Shown in pieces: positions 14,658 to 22,559 of a stretch of 30,414 nt of DNA. Location of the stretch: NCBI GenBank assembly GCA_051002015.1, contig JBPCMS010000056.1, forward strand, positions 1-30,414, given 5' to 3'. This stretch comes from JACDBE01 sp051002015. GTDB lineage: Bacteria; Actinomycetota; Acidimicrobiia; Spongiisociales; UBA5794. The position numbers and the translations under genes were made by a program. A model generated the notes under the pieces. That model searched no databases. It was not told the origin of the DNA and worked only from the letters and a program-made list of their open reading frames with translations. Each line of letters opens with the position of its first letter. Positions within the stretch are counted from its first letter, which is position 1.

Positions 14658-17657
14658 GTGACCGTTGTCGGAACCTGGGTGGAGCCGCTCGACACCGCAA
14701 CCGGGGATGCCACCATGCTCGGCGGTAAGGGCGCCGCATTGGCGCGCCTCGTCGGGCTCGGCTACCCGGTGCCCCCGGGTCTGGTGGTCACCGCCGCCGC
14801 CTTCCGCGGGATGCTCGACTCCATCGGTGTCGCCGGGGATCACGCCGAGCTCACCGAGGCGCTGCGCAACGGAGAAGCCCGGTTCGACCTGGCCGAGCGG
14901 ATCGCCACCGCCATCGTCGAATCGCCGCTCCCCACCGTCCTCAGCGATGCCATCGCCTACGAGGTGACCCGGCAGGCGCTGTGGGAGGACAACGACGAGG
15001 GTCTGATCGTCCGTTCCTCGGCCACGGTGGAGGACTCCGCTTCGTCGTCGTTCGCCGGCATCTTCGAGTCGATCCCGATCAGCAAGCCCGGCAGCCTCGA
15101 GGACACCATCAAGCAGGTGTGGAGCTCCGCCTTCGCTCGGAGAGCGCTCACCTACGCCGTCGAGATGGAGGTGGAAACCGGCCCCGAGATGGCGGTGGTG
15201 GTGCAACGGTTCCTCGAGGCCACCCGCTCCGGGGTGATGTTCACCACCTTCGACGGTGCCGCCTTGGTGGAGCATGTCGAGGGTGGATGCGAGAAGCTGG
15301 TCCTCGGCGAGGTGATCCCCGACCGGCTGCGCATCGACCGCTCCACCGGGAACCCCTACGGGGACACCACCGGTCTCGGCGATCACCACATCGAGGGTCT
15401 GGCGACCATGGCCGACCGCCTCGAGGACGAGTTCGGCGGTCCCCAGGACGTGGAGTGGGTGATCTACCACGACCGCATCCACCTGGTGCAGACCCGTCCG
15501 ATCACGACGTCGTTCTCCACGGCGGAGGCGGCCCTGGTCGGCGACGCCCTGCTCACCGGGATCGCCGCCAGCGGCGGGGTGGGCTCCGGCCCCACCCACC
15601 TCGTGTTCAACATCGACCAGGCCCTCGCCCTGGAGACCGGATCGGTGCTGGTCACCCCGATGACCAACCCGGACATGGTGGTGGCAATGACCGCCTCGTC
15701 CGGCATCGTCACCGACGTCGGCGGCGTCATCTGCCATGCCGCCATCGTGTCCCGCGAGCTCGGGCTGCCCTGTGTCGTCGGTACCGAGACCGCCACCGCC
15801 ACCCTGATCGCCGGCCAGACGGTGACCGTCGACGGCTCGGCCGGGGTGGTCTACGACGGCATCGTGGACGTTGCCGCCTTCGAGGAGGGACCACCCGCCG
15901 AATGGGAAGACATGTGGTCCCGGTTCCAGGCGAACGGCCGCGGCTCCCCGCTCGTCTCCGGCGTCGCCGCCCTGGAGGCGGCCCCGCCCGGGATCGGCGC
16001 CGTTGTGCTCGAGGCTTCTGTCGACCTGCGCAGCTCCCCCGACGGTCTGTGGCAGGACCTCGAGCACATGAGCGGGGCGGCACGCACCGAGATCGCCGCC
16101 GGGTACGTGGCCCGGGTGGGTCGGGCGCTCGACGCCACCGGGGTGGGACGGGTACGGCTGGTTGGCGACGGGCTGCCCCCCGGCTTCTTCGACGCCGCCG
16201 TCGCCGCGGCAGACGACGACCGCATCGTCGCCGCCGCCGACGCCGGCGACGCCATGCCGCTCACCGAGGCGCTGGTGACCGACGGCGCCGACCGGCGCCC
16301 CGCCCTCCCCTCGGTGGCTGAGGCGGTCGATGCCGCAACCGACACCGGGATGTTCTTCGGGCACCGGCCTGCGGTGCGGCGGACCACCATGCCGGACCAT
16401 GCGTGGCGGGAGCGCTGGTGGAAGCTGCTCCCCGAGTACGGTCGCTTCCACCAGGAGTTCGGGACCGCCGACCAGGATGGTGAGTACGACTGGCTCGAGA
16501 TCCGGCCCGAGCTGGTGCTCTCACCGCTGCTCAAGTCGCTGGTCCAGCCGGGCTTCGAGATGGTCCCCCGCTTGATGGGCTTCCCCGACCTGCCCCCCAT
16601 GTACGTCAAGTGGATCCGGTGCCGATACCGCTTCCGCGCGGATGTCTTCGCCGCGGTGTGGGAGGCGGTGGTGCGCGGCACCTGGGACCCGGTCTACATG
16701 GCGGACCTCAACCGGCGGGTGCGCCGATCGTACGACCAGCTCGGCGAGGTCCTGGTGCTGTTTCCCACCGACGACGAGGGCCTCCGGGCGCTGACCGGGC
16801 CGCAGATCGTGGCGCTGATCACCTCGTGGTGGCCCCGGTGGGTGGAATTCTTCGCCCTCTGCTGGTTCATCCAGGCGCAGGGCGACGACATCCTGTACCC
16901 CTTCATCGAGGAGACGGTCAAGGCGAACATCGAGGCCATCGGAGGGCGATCGACCGTGGTGGGATGGCCATCCGCCGCCGACCTGGTGCTGCCCACGACG
17001 GCGGTGCTCAGCGGCGAGTACATGGCGAGCATGGGCCGGCTGCGGGAGACAATGTTGGGACGTGGCTTCGAGACCGCAGCCGCCGCCATCACAGCGATCG
17101 AGCGGGGCGAGGCGGCCGAGCTGTCCGGGCTGCTAGATCGTCATCTCGCCGACTGGCACTGGATGCGGGACCGCGACCTGATCTTCGAGCCGTGGGACTC
17201 CCCGCACCGTGTCCTCGACACCGCGCTGCGCACCGGTTCGCACACCCCGGTGTCGTACCAGGAGAACCTGCGCCGCAACCTGCTCGGCATCGGCTTCCAC
17301 GCCGACCTGGCGCGGGCGTCCGGGCGCCACCGGGAGCTCGCCTTCGCCGTCCGCAACCTGCACGACCTCAACGTCGAGCGGGAGAACCACCACGTGCTGT
17401 GGCTGAAGTACTCGTACCCGCTGCGCCGGGTGTTCCTCGAGATGGAGCGCCGCTTCCTCGACCGGGGGGTGATCGAACCGGGCGACATCTGGTTCTTCGA
17501 GGCGCCCGAGCTGGTCGATCTGGCCGCCGACCTGGCGGCGATGCCCGATGGGGAGCTGGTCGCCGTGGTGCGCAACCGCCGCCGCGGGTTCGAGCACGAG
17601 GCCCGGTTCACCGCGGGCGCCGAGACCCCCGCCGTCGACGAGGACGACTACTACTGA
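14658..17657 (+). CDS. PEP-synthase/rifampin-phosphotransferase-like multidomain protein
   Basis: 999 residues from GTG 14658, preceded by AGGGGG. Residues 1-285 are a PPDK/PEP-synthase-type ATP-grasp: MLGGKGAALARL (Lys24), IVRSSATVEDSASSSFAGIF, VVVQRFLEATRSGVMFTT and VEWVIYHDRIHLVQTRPIT. Residues 295-395 form the swivelling phosphohistidine domain, with TDVGGVICHAAIVSRELGLP and His360. The usual C-terminal PEP-binding barrel is not recognisable. Residues 400-560 are unassigned, and 570-999 form a large helical region ending GVIEPGDIWFFEAPELVDL, reminiscent of the helical substrate-binding part of rifampin phosphotransferases. That gives the order ATP, His, helical, whereas the rifampin enzyme is ATP, substrate, His. 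It probably moves phosphate from ATP through His360 to an unknown acceptor. Its stop abuts the stop of the convergent gene. Confidence 0.85.
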   Translation: MTVVGTWVEPLDTATGDATMLGGKGAALARLVGLGYPVPPGLVVTAAAFRGMLDSIGVAGDHAELTEALRNGEARFDLAERIATAIVESPLPTVLSDAIAYEVTRQALWEDNDEGLIVRSSATVEDSASSSFAGIFESIPISKPGSLEDTIKQVWSSAFARRALTYAVEMEVETGPEMAVVVQRFLEATRSGVMFTTFDGAALVEHVEGGCEKLVLGEVIPDRLRIDRSTGNPYGDTTGLGDHHIEGLATMADRLEDEFGGPQDVEWVIYHDRIHLVQTRPITTSFSTAEAALVGDALLTGIAASGGVGSGPTHLVFNIDQALALETGSVLVTPMTNPDMVVAMTASSGIVTDVGGVICHAAIVSRELGLPCVVGTETATATLIAGQTVTVDGSAGVVYDGIVDVAAFEEGPPAEWEDMWSRFQANGRGSPLVSGVAALEAAPPGIGAVVLEASVDLRSSPDGLWQDLEHMSGAARTEIAAGYVARVGRALDATGVGRVRLVGDGLPPGFFDAAVAAADDDRIVAAADAGDAMPLTEALVTDGADRRPALPSVAEAVDAATDTGMFFGHRPAVRRTTMPDHAWRERWWKLLPEYGRFHQEFGTADQDGEYDWLEIRPELVLSPLLKSLVQPGFEMVPRLMGFPDLPPMYVKWIRCRYRFRADVFAAVWEAVVRGTWDPVYMADLNRRVRRSYDQLGEVLVLFPTDDEGLRALTGPQIVALITSWWPRWVEFFALCWFIQAQGDDILYPFIEETVKANIEAIGGRSTVVGWPSAADLVLPTTAVLSGEYMASMGRLRETMLGRGFETAAAAITAIERGEAAELSGLLDRHLADWHWMRDRDLIFEPWDSPHRVLDTALRTGSHTPVSYQENLRRNLLGIGFHADLARASGRHRELAFAVRNLHDLNVERENHHVLWLKYSYPLRRVFLEMERRFLDRGVIEPGDIWFFEAPELVDLAADLAAMPDGELVAVVRNRRRGFEHEARFTAGAETPAVDEDDYY

Positions 17658-19040
17658 TCAGGCGTCCGCCGCTGGTGCCAGCACCGTCACCCTCCCCGAG
17701 CGGCCGTCCACCTCCAACCAGGTGCCGGTGGCGATGAGGCGGGTCGCCCCGCCCACGGCCACCACCGCCGGGATACCGAACTCGCGGGCCAGCACCGTGG
17801 CGTGCTGGAGCAGCCCGCCCTCCTCGACGATCACCGCCGACACCCGCGGCAGCGCAGGGGCGAAGTACGGATGGAGCACTCGGGCGACCAGCACCGACCC
17901 CGGAGGCGCCCCGGCCAGGTCACCGTCGGTGGTGAGCACGAAGGCCGGACCCACCGCGGTGCCGGGAGCGGCCCCGGTGCCGATCATCACCTCGCCGAGG
18001 CCGACCCCCGGTCCCACCGCCGCAGTGCCGGCCGGGACGGGCGCGGTCTCATCGCCCCTTCCGAAGATGGCGTGAAGCCGGGGCAGGTCCACCCCGGCTG
18101 CCGCCAGGTAGTCGGCACGCCCAAGGTAGGTGACGATCCTGCGGTCGATCTCGTCGGCCGGTGGGATGGCCGCGGCGAACTCGGCCCGCTCGACGAACAG
18201 CAGCCGCCAGGGTGCCACCCCGAGGGCTTCGCCGAGCCGGCTCAGCAGCGGGACCAGGCCCCGGTAGAAGGCGTGGCGGACATACCAGATCTGCAGATCG
18301 AGGTACTCGACCCAGCGCACCGCCACCGCACGGAGGGTGACGGCCTGGTCGCCGTGGGAGGGGGCGAAGTCGACCGGTCCCGGGGGTGACGGCGGTGTAT
18401 CACCGGGGTCGAAGGTGGCCATCGCTCGGAGGGCGTGCTGCGGGCTGTCGAACCCTGGCGCCTCCCACGCCACCGGCCCGAACCCGGCATGGTCACGGCA
18501 GAACGACCGGACCGCCTCCACCACCTCGGGATCCGGGGGTGGCCAGCCGTCGAGCAGGGTCGCCGGCGGGTGGCCCCGGGAGGCGCACCAGGAGGCGAGC
18601 CGCCCCAGACCACGGGTGAGCCGGGTTCCCGGGCTGGGGTGCTCGGGAAGCGGCGGCTCGGTGTCGCCGTCTTCGGCCATGGCGGCCAGCAGCAGCCCGG
18701 GGACGATCTTGGTCAGCACCGGATAGGGCATGACCATGGCCACGGCCTCGAGGAGACGGGTCACGGCGGCGGCGAGGGCGCCGGCATCGCCCGCCCCGGC
18801 GGCGTCCTCGGCGGCGGCGACCTGGTCGAGCAGGCCCCGGCACCGCTCCGCCCTGGTCCGCTCCAGCCTGGCGAGGAAGGCGGGATCCGGGCGGGTCGGG
18901 AAGGCACGCTGCATGGCGGCGATCCCGTCCGGATCGATGTGCAGGTCGCCTGCGGGGTCGATGCCGGCGGGAAAGCGTCCGTCGGGGAAGCTGTCGGCCA
19001 GCCCGATCACCTGCGCCGCGGTCCACAGCTCGTCGAACAC
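17658..19040 (-). CDS. Helical plus phosphohistidine-domain protein (PEP-utiliser without ATP-grasp)
   Basis: 460 residues from GTG 19040. The first 330 residues are helical and unassigned; they include VEYLDLQIWYVRHAFYRGLV and GVAPWRLLFVERAEF, which resemble the end of the helical region in rifampin-phosphotransferase-like proteins. Residues 355-455 are a swivelling domain with GSVLVARVLHPYFAPAL and EEGGLLQHATVLAREFGIP, phospho-acceptor His413. There is no ATP-grasp, so the His must be charged by another protein, plausibly the neighbour at 14658. A rare CTG at 19103, overlapping the previous stop with GAGGGAGG upstream, would add 21 residues. It is the last gene of a four-gene minus-strand unit. 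Confidence 0.8.
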   Translation of the reverse strand: MFDELWTAAQVIGLADSFPDGRFPAGIDPAGDLHIDPDGIAAMQRAFPTRPDPAFLARLERTRAERCRGLLDQVAAAEDAAGAGDAGALAAAVTRLLEAVAMVMPYPVLTKIVPGLLLAAMAEDGDTEPPLPEHPSPGTRLTRGLGRLASWCASRGHPPATLLDGWPPPDPEVVEAVRSFCRDHAGFGPVAWEAPGFDSPQHALRAMATFDPGDTPPSPPGPVDFAPSHGDQAVTLRAVAVRWVEYLDLQIWYVRHAFYRGLVPLLSRLGEALGVAPWRLLFVERAEFAAAIPPADEIDRRIVTYLGRADYLAAAGVDLPRLHAIFGRGDETAPVPAGTAAVGPGVGLGEVMIGTGAAPGTAVGPAFVLTTDGDLAGAPPGSVLVARVLHPYFAPALPRVSAVIVEEGGLLQHATVLAREFGIPAVVAVGGATRLIATGTWLEVDGRSGRVTVLAPAADA

Positions 19041-19099
19041 CGACCGCTGGATGGGCAGTCCGACCAGGCCGCGCCGGAGCGGATCGGCCGAGCGAGCGC

Positions 19100-19558
19100 T
19101 CAGTCGACGCCTCCCTCGATCGCCTCCCGCTCCCGCATCTCCATCTCGGCGAGACGGGGGAACGCACCGCGCAGTGCGGTGATGCGCTCCTCAGGGCCGA
19201 GGGCGCTCATCCCGAGGCGGATCGAGTCGAGCGGGTCGAAGGCGACCAGGTCGATGTCAACCGGCTCGAACCCTGCGTCCGGGTGGCGGACGACCACCAC
19301 CACCCGGGTGGCGCCGGGGGCGAGGGCGGCGTCCGGGAGCTCGACCCGGTACACACCGGGAACCAGCGATCCGTCGACCTCGGACAGGACCTTGGTCGCA
19401 TCGAGAGGCGTGGCGGCTGCGTCGATGTCGCGGACGTAGGCGACCTGGGCGGCGGCGGGATCGAGCCCGGCGGCGCCGGCTCCCCATGGGTCGCGGGCAT
19501 ACACGAGGAGCGTCCGACCGGTCGAACCTCGCTTGATGGTGTAGCTGTGGAGGGGCAT
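19100..19558 (-). CDS. Small beta-rich protein, paralogue 1
   Basis: 152 residues, not recognised as a named family. It shares with the next gene the blocks GSTGRTLLVYARD, AAQVAYVRD, EVDGSLVPGVYRVELPDA, LVAFDPLDSIRLGMSAL and a C-terminal FPRLAEMEM. The pattern of alternating hydrophobics, with a central PGVYR-(I/V)-(E/D)-LPDA strand, suggests an immunoglobulin-like or jelly-roll sandwich with a helical tail. The FDPLDSIRLGM stretch recalls small sandwich domains I associate with phage structural proteins, but that is memory, not a search. There is no signal peptide. The ATG shares one base with the preceding stop (TGATG), so the two paralogues are translated together. Confidence 0.7.
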   Translation of the reverse strand: MPLHSYTIKRGSTGRTLLVYARDPWGAGAAGLDPAAAQVAYVRDIDAAATPLDATKVLSEVDGSLVPGVYRVELPDAALAPGATRVVVVVRHPDAGFEPVDIDLVAFDPLDSIRLGMSALGPEERITALRGAFPRLAEMEMREREAIEGGVD

Positions 19559-20046
19559 CAGGGCCTGGTCCCGTACGACTCGAGGAAGTCGGAGAGTTGC
19601 TTCTCCCGGTCCGTCCCCGCTTCGAACTCCATCTCGGTGAACCTGGGGAGAGCCCGGCGCAGGAACTCGTGGCGCTTGCGATCACCCAGCTGCGCCATGC
19701 CGATGCACGACGGGTCGAGCGGGTCGTACGCCACCAGCTCGAACTCGATCGGATCGGCGACGGCATCCTCGAACCCGACCACCAGCAGGGCGTGCGGGGA
19801 CCCGGGGGCGAACAGCGCATCCGGAAGGTCGATTCGGTAGACACCGGGAACCAGTTCGGGGTCGACCTCGACGAGCTCCCCGCCACCGAGGGGGATGGGT
19901 ACGGCAGCCTCGCCCTCGCGCACGTAGGCGGCGGCCGCACCCGACCCGAGCCCGGCGACACCGCGCCCTCCTCCGTCGTGGGCGTAGACGAGCACGCTCC
20001 GTCCCGTTGATCCCCATTGCACCGTGTGCGACGCGTGAACCGGCAT
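19558..20046 (-). CDS. Small beta-rich protein, paralogue 2
   Basis: 162 residues from ATG 20046, with GGGGAGG five bases upstream. It is paralogous to the next gene: GSTGRSVLVYAHD, AAAAYVREGE, EVDPELVPGVYRIDLPDALF, LVAYDPLDPSCIGMAQLG and RALPRFTEMEFEAG. The shared C-terminal (F/L)PR(F/L)xEME motif shows the helical tail is conserved as well as the sandwich. No catalytic residues stand out, so a structural, binding or scaffold role is more likely than an enzymatic one. It lies 50 bases after the kinase gene in the same transcription unit. Confidence 0.7.
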   Translation of the reverse strand: MPVHASHTVQWGSTGRSVLVYAHDGGGRGVAGLGSGAAAAYVREGEAAVPIPLGGGELVEVDPELVPGVYRIDLPDALFAPGSPHALLVVGFEDAVADPIEFELVAYDPLDPSCIGMAQLGDRKRHEFLRRALPRFTEMEFEAGTDREKQLSDFLESYGTRP

Positions 20047-20096
20047 CGATACCTCCCCGCTCTCCAGCGCTTGGAACCCTAGTGGGCACCGCCCCC

Positions 20097-20723
20097 TCAG
20101 GTCGGTGGCAGGGGCCCGATGAGGGCGCCAACACAGCGGGCGGCGAGATCGATGGTCGCCGCGATGGATCGGTCGGTGGTGTCGATCTCGACAATGGGTC
20201 CGCAGTCGCCCGACCGTGCCCGCAACCGCGCCATCCACTCGTCGGCGAAGGCGGGCGAGTGGAGGGTGCGCCGGTACGAGGCGCTCGACCGGGTCTCGTC
20301 GCGGCCGTCGATCCTGGCGGCGAGCACCGCAGGGCGCGCCCCGAGCAGGATGGTCAGCCCGGGCCGGGCGATGTGGGCCAGGACGGGCCGGCTGACCCGG
20401 TCGATCACACCGGTGGGCAGGTCTCCCCCGGCCTCGAGGGCGGCGAGCGGGCTGGCCCAGTAGCGGTCGCACACCACTGCGCCGGGTGTCGCCGACACGG
20501 CATCGCTGAGGTCGGCGATGCCGGCCAGGTAATAGAGGAGCCGAGCGACCGGAGCAACCTCGTGGTCGAGGTCGATTCTCTCGCGAAAGGCGAGGAACCG
20601 GTCGGGGTAGCGAAGCAGGGTCATACCCATGGCATTGCTCAGACCCTTGGCCACCGTTGATTTGCCGGCGCCGTTGGGCCCCTCGACCACGATGAAGGAT
20701 GGGCGATGCGGTGAATCGGGCAT
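20097..20723 (-). CDS. Thymidylate-kinase-like P-loop kinase
   Basis: 208 residues from ATG 20723, which has GGGAGAGGG eight bases upstream; GTG 20729 is an alternative. The P-loop EGPNGAGKST lies near the N-terminus (FIVVEGPNGAGKSTVAKGLS), VVCDRYWASPLAA matches the DRY motif of thymidylate and deoxynucleoside kinases, and SSASYRRTLHSPAFADEW is the lid-like region. Divergence from housekeeping Tmk (no clear TMP-binding REP motif) suggests a specialised nucleotide or small-molecule kinase. First gene of the minus-strand unit, divergent from the nucleotidyltransferase-like gene across about 60 bp. Confidence 0.8.
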   Translation of the reverse strand: MPDSPHRPSFIVVEGPNGAGKSTVAKGLSNAMGMTLLRYPDRFLAFRERIDLDHEVAPVARLLYYLAGIADLSDAVSATPGAVVCDRYWASPLAALEAGGDLPTGVIDRVSRPVLAHIARPGLTILLGARPAVLAARIDGRDETRSSASYRRTLHSPAFADEWMARLRARSGDCGPIVEIDTTDRSIAATIDLAARCVGALIGPLPPT

Positions 20724-20760
20724 ACGCACTACCCTCTCCCGTGGGAACCTGCCGATCCGA

Positions 20761-20766
20761 TAGTGT
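20761..20766 (+). promoter_or_regulatory. Possible -10 box (TAGTGT) deciding the start at 20784
   Basis: TAGTGT overlaps an upstream GTG at 20763 and lies 17 bases before GTG 20784. Together with AGGGGG at 20771-20776 this favours 20784 as the true start. Confidence 0.3.
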
Positions 20767-20783
20767 ATCCAGGGGGTTCCAAC

Positions 20784-22214
20784 GTGGACATCGACATCGC
20801 CAGGCTCTCCAGCCTATGCCACCGGCTCTCGGCGGTGTATCCCTCAGATGCGACCCGGGCGGCGGCGAACGAGTTCCTCGCCCTCGAAGACCCGAGCGCC
20901 GCCCTGGACCAGGCCCTGTCTTTTCTCGCCTGGCAGCGCACCCTGCGCATTGCCCTCACCCATCTCGACGATGCCGGCGGCGACCTCGACCAGTTGCGGA
21001 TGTCGGGGGAGCGGCTCCGCCGGGTGTTCGGCGACCGGCGCCGGGTGTGGACGATCTCGGGGGCGTCCAGCTTCACCGCCCGCCAGTTGCTCGATCTCCT
21101 CACCCACCACAAGCAGCTTCTCGCCGAGCCGATCGAGCTGCTGCTGCGAACCGGGGTCGACGGCTTTGTCACCCTGTCGGGACGAGGCTACGAGGCCGCC
21201 TACCCCGGCTACACCACCCGGGCCGAGTTCGACACCGATGTCCTAGCACCCGACCTGGAAGCGGGCGCCGGGATCGCCTCCGTCCTGCACGACGGCGGAT
21301 ACCCGGTGGAGAAGGCCCGCTTCGTCCGCTTGGGCCCGATCCCCAAGGCCGTCTTCGAGCACCGGCGCCATGTCGGGGACCACCTGGTCTCGGTCGGCGT
21401 CCTGATCGGCAGCTACCACGGACACCAGGGCCCCATCGCCGACCGGTCCCGGCTCGTGCCGTGGCGGGGTATGGAACTCAGGGTCCCGGCACCCGAGGAC
21501 ATGCTGGTGATGCTGGCGGCCCGGGTCGTTCGCAAGCAGCAGTTCGCCTTTGTCAACTTCAACGATGCCGCCGTCGTCGTCAACGAGGAGGGCGCCGACA
21601 ACCTCGATTGGGACCTGGTCGCCCACCAGGCGACGGATGGCGGGCTGGAGTCGGTGCTGGCGGTGATTCTGGAGGGCGCCGAGAGGGTCATCGGTCGGCC
21701 CGTGGTGCCCTCGGCGGTGTGGACGGACCTCGACCGCCCCCGCTTCGCCCCCCTCGTCCGCCGCATGGCCCGCTCGGTGGCCCATCCGACCATGAATCCC
21801 GCCGCCGGGGAGGATCGCACGTCGAGGCTGGTGGGGCGTGCCCGATCGAGGCTCTGGGTGTCTGTTGTCAACGCCCGTCAGGTGCGCGCCGGTGTGGAGC
21901 CGGGCCTGCTGGGCACGATCCGGCGCCGGGTCGAGACCGCCATCTACACCAGGCAGCTGCGGCGGGTCACCACCGGCGAAGCGGTGACGAAGGTCGATCG
22001 CATCATGAAGCGGCTGCGCCCCGGCTCCGGTGCGTTGTGCGAGCTCGACATCAGCCTCGGAGGCGGCCCCCGCTGCATCTCCCAACTGGGTGGACGAACC
22101 AAGGACGACGAGGCCGGCCGCATCCTGCGCAAGCTGGCCGCCGGCGTCCCCCGGCTGGGTGCCGACCATCGGTGCGACACCTACCGCTACGAGCTGGGCG
22201 CCTCCAAGTACTGA
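20784..22214 (+). CDS. Nucleotidyltransferase-like protein (PF14907-like)
   Basis: 476 residues. The start GTG 20784 has AGGGGG eight bases upstream; GTG 20763 lies in the putative -10 box. Residues 100-260 show the layout of the uncharacterised nucleotidyltransferase family: LLLRTGVDGFVTLSGRGYE, AEFDTDVLAPDLEAGAGIAS (D-x-D), LHDGGYPVEKARF, then LRVPAPEDMLVMLAARVVRK and FVNFNDAAVVVN. The GS motif of active transferases is altered. Residues 330-476 are a basic C-terminal region with RLRPGSGALCELDISLGGGP, unassigned. It is divergent from the kinase operon, which suggests shared regulation. Family members often occur with Tmk-like kinases in polysaccharide-type loci, but no glycosyltransferase is seen here. 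Confidence 0.6.
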   Translation: MDIDIARLSSLCHRLSAVYPSDATRAAANEFLALEDPSAALDQALSFLAWQRTLRIALTHLDDAGGDLDQLRMSGERLRRVFGDRRRVWTISGASSFTARQLLDLLTHHKQLLAEPIELLLRTGVDGFVTLSGRGYEAAYPGYTTRAEFDTDVLAPDLEAGAGIASVLHDGGYPVEKARFVRLGPIPKAVFEHRRHVGDHLVSVGVLIGSYHGHQGPIADRSRLVPWRGMELRVPAPEDMLVMLAARVVRKQQFAFVNFNDAAVVVNEEGADNLDWDLVAHQATDGGLESVLAVILEGAERVIGRPVVPSAVWTDLDRPRFAPLVRRMARSVAHPTMNPAAGEDRTSRLVGRARSRLWVSVVNARQVRAGVEPGLLGTIRRRVETAIYTRQLRRVTTGEAVTKVDRIMKRLRPGSGALCELDISLGGGPRCISQLGGRTKDDEAGRILRKLAAGVPRLGADHRCDTYRYELGASKY

Positions 22215-22270
22215 CATGGCCGCGCCGTCCGGCGCTACGGCCGCGGTGCCCGCCACGGCCGACCTCCCGA

Positions 22271-22411
22271 CACGGCCAACTTTGAGCGCCTCACACCACA
22301 CAGCAGCGTCACCCGCTCAAAGTTGGCTGGGTACCTCCCCGCCACGGCCAACTTTGAGCGCCTCACACCACAGAGCAGCGTTACCCGCTCAAAGTTGGCT
22401 GGGTACGTTCC
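22271..22411. repeat. Palindromic 72-bp tandem repeat, array A (two units)
   Basis: Two units start at 22271 and 22343, period 72. Each carries AACTTTGAGCG (22278-22288; 22350-22360) and its reverse complement CGCTCAAAGTT (22314-22324; 22386-22396), separated by 25 bases; the gap between units is also 25. In unit 1 the arms extend to 14 bp (GCCAACTTTGAGCG, 22275-22288). The same arms and spacing occur at 28311-28468. Likely a mobile or REP-like palindromic element; it begins 56 bases after the nucleotidyltransferase stop and could also act as a terminator. Confidence 0.9.
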
Positions 22412-22475
22412 CGTAGCCGGCGAAGGCGACCATTGCCAGCCCGACCAGGACGCAGGGGACGAACTTCGATCTCAT
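22389..22475 (-). pseudogene. Truncated signal-peptide ORF ending in repeat array A
   Basis: ATG 22475 is preceded by GGAGGAAGG and starts a 28-residue frame with a signal-peptide-like core (MRSKFVPCVLVGLAMVAFAG). The stop TGA at 22391-22389 is supplied by the palindromic repeat itself, about 7 residues after the repeat edge. This looks like the 5' end of a secreted-protein gene cut off by the repeat, although a genuine small membrane peptide cannot be excluded. Confidence 0.45.
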
Positions 22476-22559
22476 ACCTGACCTTCCTCCGTGGGGCCGA
22501 CCCCACCGCCGACGCGTAGCGAGGTCGACGACGCGTCGGGACGATACCGACCCCCTTCG

